NCBI GenBank assembly: GCA_037178975.1
Contig: JASJZH010000002.1
Span: forward strand, 1,798,001-1,862,000
Source: Oscheius tipulae
Taxonomy: Eukaryota > Nematoda > Chromadorea > Rhabditida > Rhabditidae
DNA: 64,000 nucleotides
Reading direction: 5' to 3'
Shown: positions 58,798 through 64,000 of the stretch, piece by piece
Numbering within the stretch: the stretch's first letter is position 1
Layout: the number at the start of each line of letters is the position of its first letter
The notes under the pieces: generated by a model
What the model saw: only the letters and a program-made list of their open reading frames with translations
Told to the model about the DNA's origin: nothing
The model's database searches: none
Made by a program: the position numbers and the translations under genes

Positions 58798-61700
58798 TCA
58801 GGTTCGAAGGGAAGGGAAAAGGTTCTTCAGGAGGGTCGGGGCAACAAAGTCGACTTTTCGGGCGGCTTCGACGGGGAGAGACTGCTGCTGTTGGGGTTCT
58901 TTCAGATTACGAAGAGCATTCAGGATGGGCTCGGCCTCGATCGTCTTCTTCGCGTCCTCGTCTAGAAATGGTACTTGTAAAAAAGTGGGCAAAGTAGCAG
59001 CATATTTTTCTGTCAAGCTGTCATGATCTGCCAACTGTCCCTGTCAAGCTTTTTCTGTCTGTCAACCTGTGAAGTAGTAACTCGTCAATAGACCTTCTGC
59101 TTTTTTTTCATGTTTTCACACGAACTTTACGGCTTTCTTCCCGAAGCGAGAGGGGTACCATATACGCTTAGTGTCGTTACACCTTACCTGATGCATAGCT
59201 TAGCCCTAAGATTGCACCCAACAGCCGAACCTAAAACCCTAGTTGGGCATGTTGGTGCAAACTTAGGGGCTAAACTGTGCATCAGGTAATAGTGTAACGG
59301 CACTAAGCCTATAGATATATGCTATCTGCCTGCCAATAGCTCCTCTTCTAGCCTGTCTATCTGCCAATTCGATTCTAGACTGGCCTCTCGATACTATATC
59401 GTTTCTTCACACACTTTTGTGAGCATTTTACTGTCAATGTCAAACTCTCCTTCTGGCTCTTCCACGCATAAATACGATGGTATGATTGCCCTCTCAAAAA
59501 CTCTTTTTTTAGCCAACTGCAATATGTGCTAGTTATCAGAAGACGAGTTAAAAAAAAAACTAACCAGACAACCAGATATGCTGAACGAGATCGGCCGAAT
59601 GGGTCAGCAGACCGCATTTGACTTCAGCCCTCATCAGCTGACTGAGCAGATCTGACAGGCTTCTGACCACGTCCAGCGCCTGAAGTTTATTTATTTTTTT
59701 TAATAAAAATAGCTCCTACCTTGAAGGAAAGCCTCTTCCATTTGGGCTTGGAGCAGAGGGTGAGACAGAGATGGACAAGCAGATCGACAGCCTGGGCGTA
59801 GGAATTTGCGGGGGAGGCCTTCTGCTCGATGCTTTTCGGATTGAGGAAGATCTCCTTTGGCGGATTCTGGAGCACTGGGAGATGGGCTATCACCTCGAGA
59901 ACGCCGAGTTGGGAGAGGGCGTTCCAGCCGGGATCGGTAAGAGACATTCTGATCAAAACCATCTGGAAATAAAATATTTTGGTCAGAAACAAGGCCTATG
60001 AAATTTGTGATCCTGTCTTCCCTCTTCGTTCTCCATTTCTGCGTGTAATCCTGACCAAAACTGACATGCCTGGTGGCTTCAAAGTTAAAGATCTCTTGAC
60101 ATGCTCAAAGTGGTAGATTGAGAGGCTGACAGGTGCTTATTGCAACGGACAAAATAGCTGGAGACAAATTGACAGATTAAAAGCGAAATTAACGAATTGA
60201 CAGGCATATTCAAAAAAAAACAATTGCCAGAACAATTGGACATGCTGACAGGAGGACAGCTTGAAACTCACAACATAACACGGACAGATAAGTTGAACAT
60301 TTCGCATTTTTTTTAGACATATTGACAGTCATAGCTGAAATTGACTGATTTGAAAGAGACGTTCTGGCAGTTTGTGACAGGTACCAGTTCATGGACAGGT
60401 TCATTGATGAGGACTCTGTCAACCGGACAAGGAGCGTAGAAAGTAGACAGACTGACAGGGATCGAATAAGATATAGACAGTTCGAAAAGACAAAAAGTGA
60501 GGTGGACGTGTGGACAAGGCATATTGACATGACAATGACCCATGGACAACTGTAGCTTCTGTGGACAGCTGGGTTTACGGCAAAAGTCTTTCCATATCTT
60601 ACCACCCAAAAAAAACGAGAAAAAAGACTAACCAGAATGCTATTGAAGGCCCTAGCCTGAATCTGAGCCTTATGATCCCTCCTCGACAGAGCTACCCAGT
60701 CGATATCCAGCTGTGCCAGCACATCCACCAAATATCTGGGCATTCCGGACTTGGAGAAGAAGCTGGCAACCTTTTTCGAGCCATTCGAATCCTCTCGGAG
60801 CAGATCACCGAGGAAGAGCAGTGGATGAATCTGAAATTTGATTCTAGAATGTAAAAGTATGTAAGTGTCATCTGTTTGAGATGACAGATGACCTCGAAGC
60901 ACTCCCAGGGGGAGCTGTCGGGCCCCCGGAAGCCGAGAGGAGAAACACTCGTATATTAGAGAGCCAGCCGACAAGCTCTGTGACATCCCTCCTAACAACC
61001 ATAAGGGATGTGCTTATCCAATTCCCTGGCTATAAGATTTCTTGTAGGATTGAAGCATTTTTACACTAGATACAGGTTGGTTTTCCCAAGTGATATTTGG
61101 CTAGTCTACGCATCTCTAGCAGAGTCTGAACACACAAAAATGGTCTAAAAAAGTATGTCTAGATGATTGGGAGGACTTTTACCAAGTGGCGCCCCGACTT
61201 GGTAAATAAACGTGTAGGATCCGATCCCCTCCCCCGCCCCATGAGAGACAATCTCTGTTGAATTGATTGCGTGTCTCTATCAGTCTCAAGCTCTCTCAGC
61301 TTGTGGCTTACTGTTTACACTGAGGATTTAGACGCGAGTGACCCGGGTTCGATCCCGTTCACGGTCAAAATTTTTTCTAAAATACTATTTCGTCGAGTTT
61401 TTGAAGCTGTAAGAATATGCAATCATTTTTGGGGGTAAGAGGTGCAATTTTGAACCAAACGGCAAGGATACGATTCGCGTGGGCGAGAAACTCATTTTGT
61501 AGAAAAAAAGACATAAGAGAAGTTCTCAGGGTGGAAAATCAAGTTTTTCAGCCTCGGTCACTTCACCCTCCTCGTATCCTACATTCTCTTCATTCTCGGC
61601 TCTGGCTACCTGTTCTACCTGGCTGAATCTGTTAACTCGACAAAGTTTCGGAGGAGTTGGCACAGTCAGATTGCCCGTGAGCGAAATGCGTCAGTTTTCA

Positions 61701-63802
61701 ACCTAGATCTCTAACTTTTCCCCAGCTTCATCCGAAGCCAAATCCTTCCGGAAATCTTCAACAACACCAAGCTCCTACTCTACATACATGACCAGAAGAG
61801 CCAGTACCTGGCCCAGATCCTCAATCACCGTCTGACTTCCTACGAAAGCATGGTCAAGTTGCGTCCCCCGATGCCTCCTCTGGCAGTGAATTTGATCAAT
61901 TCCGTCATTTTTGTGGGTCTAGATTTTACGGATTTTTCACCTGGATTTAGGCCTTTTCGACGGTTACTACCATAGGGTACGGGTATATTTACCCCGTCAC
62001 GGAAAGAGGCAGGATTCTGTCTGTTGTCATCAGCATAGTTGGCATACCATTTACCATGATCGTCATTAAGGATCTGTCCTACCTAATCGCGAAGCTTATG
62101 AACTTTCCCTGCATAGTTTTAGGTGATTCTTTTATTTAAAAAAAATCACCTTAAAAATTCCAGAAAAGATCTGGGCAGCCTTCCGATTCTGCACTATCAG
62201 ACCGGTGGACGAGTATGAGCTTGAGAGAAAATTGCAAGGAGAAAAACGGTTCACTGAGGACTATAGACTACACGACGCTGAGAGATTACTCGCAATTCCT
62301 GTTACGATAGCCGTCTTTTCGATTATTGGATGGATTACCGTGGGATGCTTTATGTTGCGGTACATGACACCGAGCCTATCCTATTCTATGGCCTTCTACT
62401 TTGTGTTTAACTCGCTGACGACGATTGGGACGACGGATGTCGAACCGCAGGGTGAGTATGAGTCAAACGACTAGTAGAGACGAAATTGCCTAATATTCCC
62501 AACGCGTACCGTGCTCTTTACAGTAAGTCATTCCTGTGACTTTGAACCGGCTAGCCGCTCCGGACAAAAAATGAACCGGATCTTACTGACAATAAGTAAG
62601 GATCACAAGTGGGCTGCCGAGGAATTAGGGAAGAGAACGACAAGGTTTTATAGAGAGAAACTAGGACGAAAGATACCGAGATCGACCTTAACATATGGTA
62701 TAATTAGGTGTCTTTTTGTGACGCTATAAGTAAGATTCTGTGTTCTGCATTCACATTCAAGGATTCTATATGCTTTTGGCATAAAAATACGATCTTTTCC
62801 AGACGATCCTCTACTCCTTACCCTCATGTTCATTTACATTTTGATCGGCTTGACATTCGTCTCTCTGTTCATCAACCTCCTTCACACCAAACTCTCTCGA
62901 GCCTACTGGCTTCCCGGGAGGATGTATGCCCCGTTACGGTAGATTTAGGATTAATTTTTTAAAAATATTTTCAGTGGAAACTACCGTAATCAACTAGCCA
63001 GCGTCGATAACTTCCACGAGGCTACCATGGATGATTATCCCTTCAACCATTTTACAACACTAGGAATCATGCATACCGATGACAAGAGGGAGCTACTGGC
63101 AGTCTCGAGGAAAGACCATGCCGCTGTTGAGGCCCAGACACAGACTGTTGAGACGGTACGGGAGGGAAATTGAAGATTTTTGATCGTTATTTTTTAGTGT
63201 AAGATGGACAGGACAGTCTCTCCTAGTGCCAGTTTGGTCAGACTACCGTATTCAAAGAAGAGCCAGGATAACGTCTCGGATTTGATCATAGAAACTTATG
63301 GCAAGCCTCTGGCTCGCATAATATGAAGAAATGTGTGATTTTTTACTGATTCTGACCTGTTTTTGGCCTATTTTTTTATCCGCCCTTTGAGGATAAAAAA
63401 TCTTATCTTAAAAATCACTTTAAAAAAGTCACTCCCAGCTGCAAAAACGTTGTTTTAGACAGTTTTTGACCTCTTTCTGCCAAAAATCATTAAAAATAGA
63501 CCCACCTTGAGATCGAGAGTCATATCTGAGGCATCCGTGACAATTCGCTGGTTCAGATCATGCGCCAGACGGTCTACGGCCGTCAGAATGACATCTTCTC
63601 GGTCGACCGTGACCGTCTCCTCGAGCCAGTCTGACGAGGGCACCGCTTCCGCTGCTTTTTCGGCCGGACTGCAGGTTTTCAGACAGAGACGGGCGCTCTC
63701 GTAGAGGGCAACCTTGCTCTGGAAGGGCCTGTCCAGAGGGAGGACCATCAGTTCCAGCAGGGGGACGAGAATTCTGCCCATCATGGCGCGCAGATCGGAT
63801 TC
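58798..63802 (-). CDS. npp-3: NUP205-type inner-ring nucleoporin, C-terminal part; 5' part beyond window
   Basis: Large alpha-solenoid scaffold of the nuclear pore inner ring. Exons 63506-63802, 60633-60830, 59720-59962, 59565-59679 and 58798-58961 are all phase-consistent (about 338 residues). More exons must lie to the right, possibly including 63803-63928. The recognisable C-terminal solenoid reads FLGDLLREDSNGSKKVASFF, KSGMPRYLVDVLAQLD and then LIRMSLTDPGWNALSQLGVL, the repeated helix pattern of the NUP205/NUP192 tail (human: stretch before RVAKIQQGALELLRSG). The C-terminus is EAARKVDFVAPTLLKNLF. The 63505-60831 intron holds a complete channel gene on the opposite strand, and intron 58962-59564 holds a foldback element. 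NUP188 is an alternative, but the motifs fit NUP205 better. Confidence 0.75.
59155..59315. repeat. Foldback element, about 70-base arms, in NUP205-like intron
   Basis: ATACGCTTAGTGTCGTTACA, CTTACCTGATGCATAGCTTAG, CCCTAAGATTGCACC and CCCAAC at 59162-59222 are inverted at 59251-59312 (GTTGGGCATG, GGTGCAAACTTAGGGGCTAA, TGCATCAGGTAA, TGTAACGGCACTAAG). No coding potential. The left and right termini are near TATA-rich flanks. Confidence 0.75.
60881..63326 (+). CDS. Two-pore-domain (TWK-type) potassium channel, nested in NUP205-like intron
   Basis: Membrane K+ leak channel subunit. Well-supported exons are 61552-61676 (TM1, HFTLLVSYILFILGSGYLFY), 61726-61912, 61951-62122 (first pore AFSTVTTIGYGYIYP), 62164-62451 (second pore FNSLTTIGTTD), 62813-62938 (TM4, LTLMFIYILIGLTFVSLF), 62975-63155 and 63198-63326. 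The two pore signatures TIGYG and TIGTT define the family. GTT in the second filter instead of GFG or GYG is unusual but occurs in nematode TWK proteins. The first exon may be the frame starting at 60881 (MTDDLEALPGGAVGPPEAER) but it does not join in phase. The 61676/61726 join is also off by one base, so a missing exon or indel is likely. The stop is TGA 63324-63326. Confidence 0.85.
61311..61370 (+). pseudogene. tRNA-like remnant in channel-gene 5' region
   Basis: GTGGCTTACTGTTTACAC followed by CCCGGGTTCGATCCCG has A- and B-box spacing of a tRNA with incomplete stems. Confidence 0.35.
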
Positions 63803-64000
63803 CTGGAATATTTTAACTTGCTTTTCAAATGAAGCTTGAACTCTTGTAAAAGCCGCAGAATCTATTGAACTAAAGTCCGGTCCCCGACTCATCCCAATTA
63901 AGGCTACTATTCTCCTCGAAATTTGCACGAAGTAAAAGTGTTCTTAGAAAAAGTTAAATGGCTTTGGAAAATTCGCGTCCCCGTTACAAAGGCCGGACCC

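Noticed and set aside
60210-60998. 262-codon open frame on the minus strand
   Set aside because: Only 60633-60830 is coding (NUP205-like exon). The remainder is its two flanking introns, which happen to be open.
62511-62729. 72-codon frame in a channel-gene intron that looks vaguely like a transposase HTH
   Set aside because: The flanking exons join in phase across it, it is not ATG-initiated in a good context, and the similarity is only a few residues.

Overview
The window is eukaryotic and reads as a free-living or parasitic rhabditid-type nematode. The evidence is short introns (about 35-90 bases) with GT...TTTCAG borders, a nematode cuticle collagen ending in the usual Cys-x-x-x-Cys/acidic C-terminus, a TWK-type two-pore potassium channel, a DUF148/SXP-like secreted protein, and start codons lying just downstream of orphan 3' splice sites, as expected for spliced-leader trans-splicing. 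The genus cannot be set from the sequence. Introns and intergenic DNA are full of degenerate GACAGA/TCTGTC hexamer repeats.

Layout, left to right. A class A GPCR (+) runs in from the left edge to 2983, followed by a possible small Cys-rich gene. A long, exon-rich Ser/Thr protein kinase gene (-) occupies 5255-9122. A mobile-element zone (9.6-11.7 kb) holds a foldback element, a broken non-LTR reverse transcriptase and half of a MITE. It is followed by a broken casein-kinase-1-like copy (a second lies near 16 kb), a propeller-like gene (-, 12118-13419) and, divergently, a type II membrane glycosyltransferase (+, 13695-15387).

From about 19.5 kb to 42.2 kb lies one very large + strand gene for an SLC4A11-like bicarbonate/borate-family transporter. 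Three candidate first exons and one internal exon, all ending in the same splice phase, are spread over 19.5-30.3 kb, and the body lies at 33.8-42.2 kb. One of its introns contains a tRNA-Phe and a complete cuticle collagen gene on the opposite strand.

Right of it are a DUF148-like secreted protein (-), a second identical tRNA-Phe (-), an unknown acidic coiled-coil-like gene (-), a second non-LTR fragment, a tRNA-Met-like foldback element and a neuropeptide-type GPCR (+, 50108-54691). Last come an ELM2-SANT (MIER-type) corepressor gene (-) and, about 300 bases upstream on the same strand, a NUP205-type nucleoporin gene (-). A TWK potassium channel gene (+) is nested in an intron of the nucleoporin gene. 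The NUP205/MIER spacing suggests a possible operon.

I found no single dramatic undescribed system. The most noteworthy signals are the two antisense nested-gene arrangements, a MITE forming most of a MIER intron and supplying its splice donor bases, foldback elements built from tRNA-like units, and introns made largely of the hexamer repeat. All exon joins were made by hand from frame and splice consensus, so borders are predictions.
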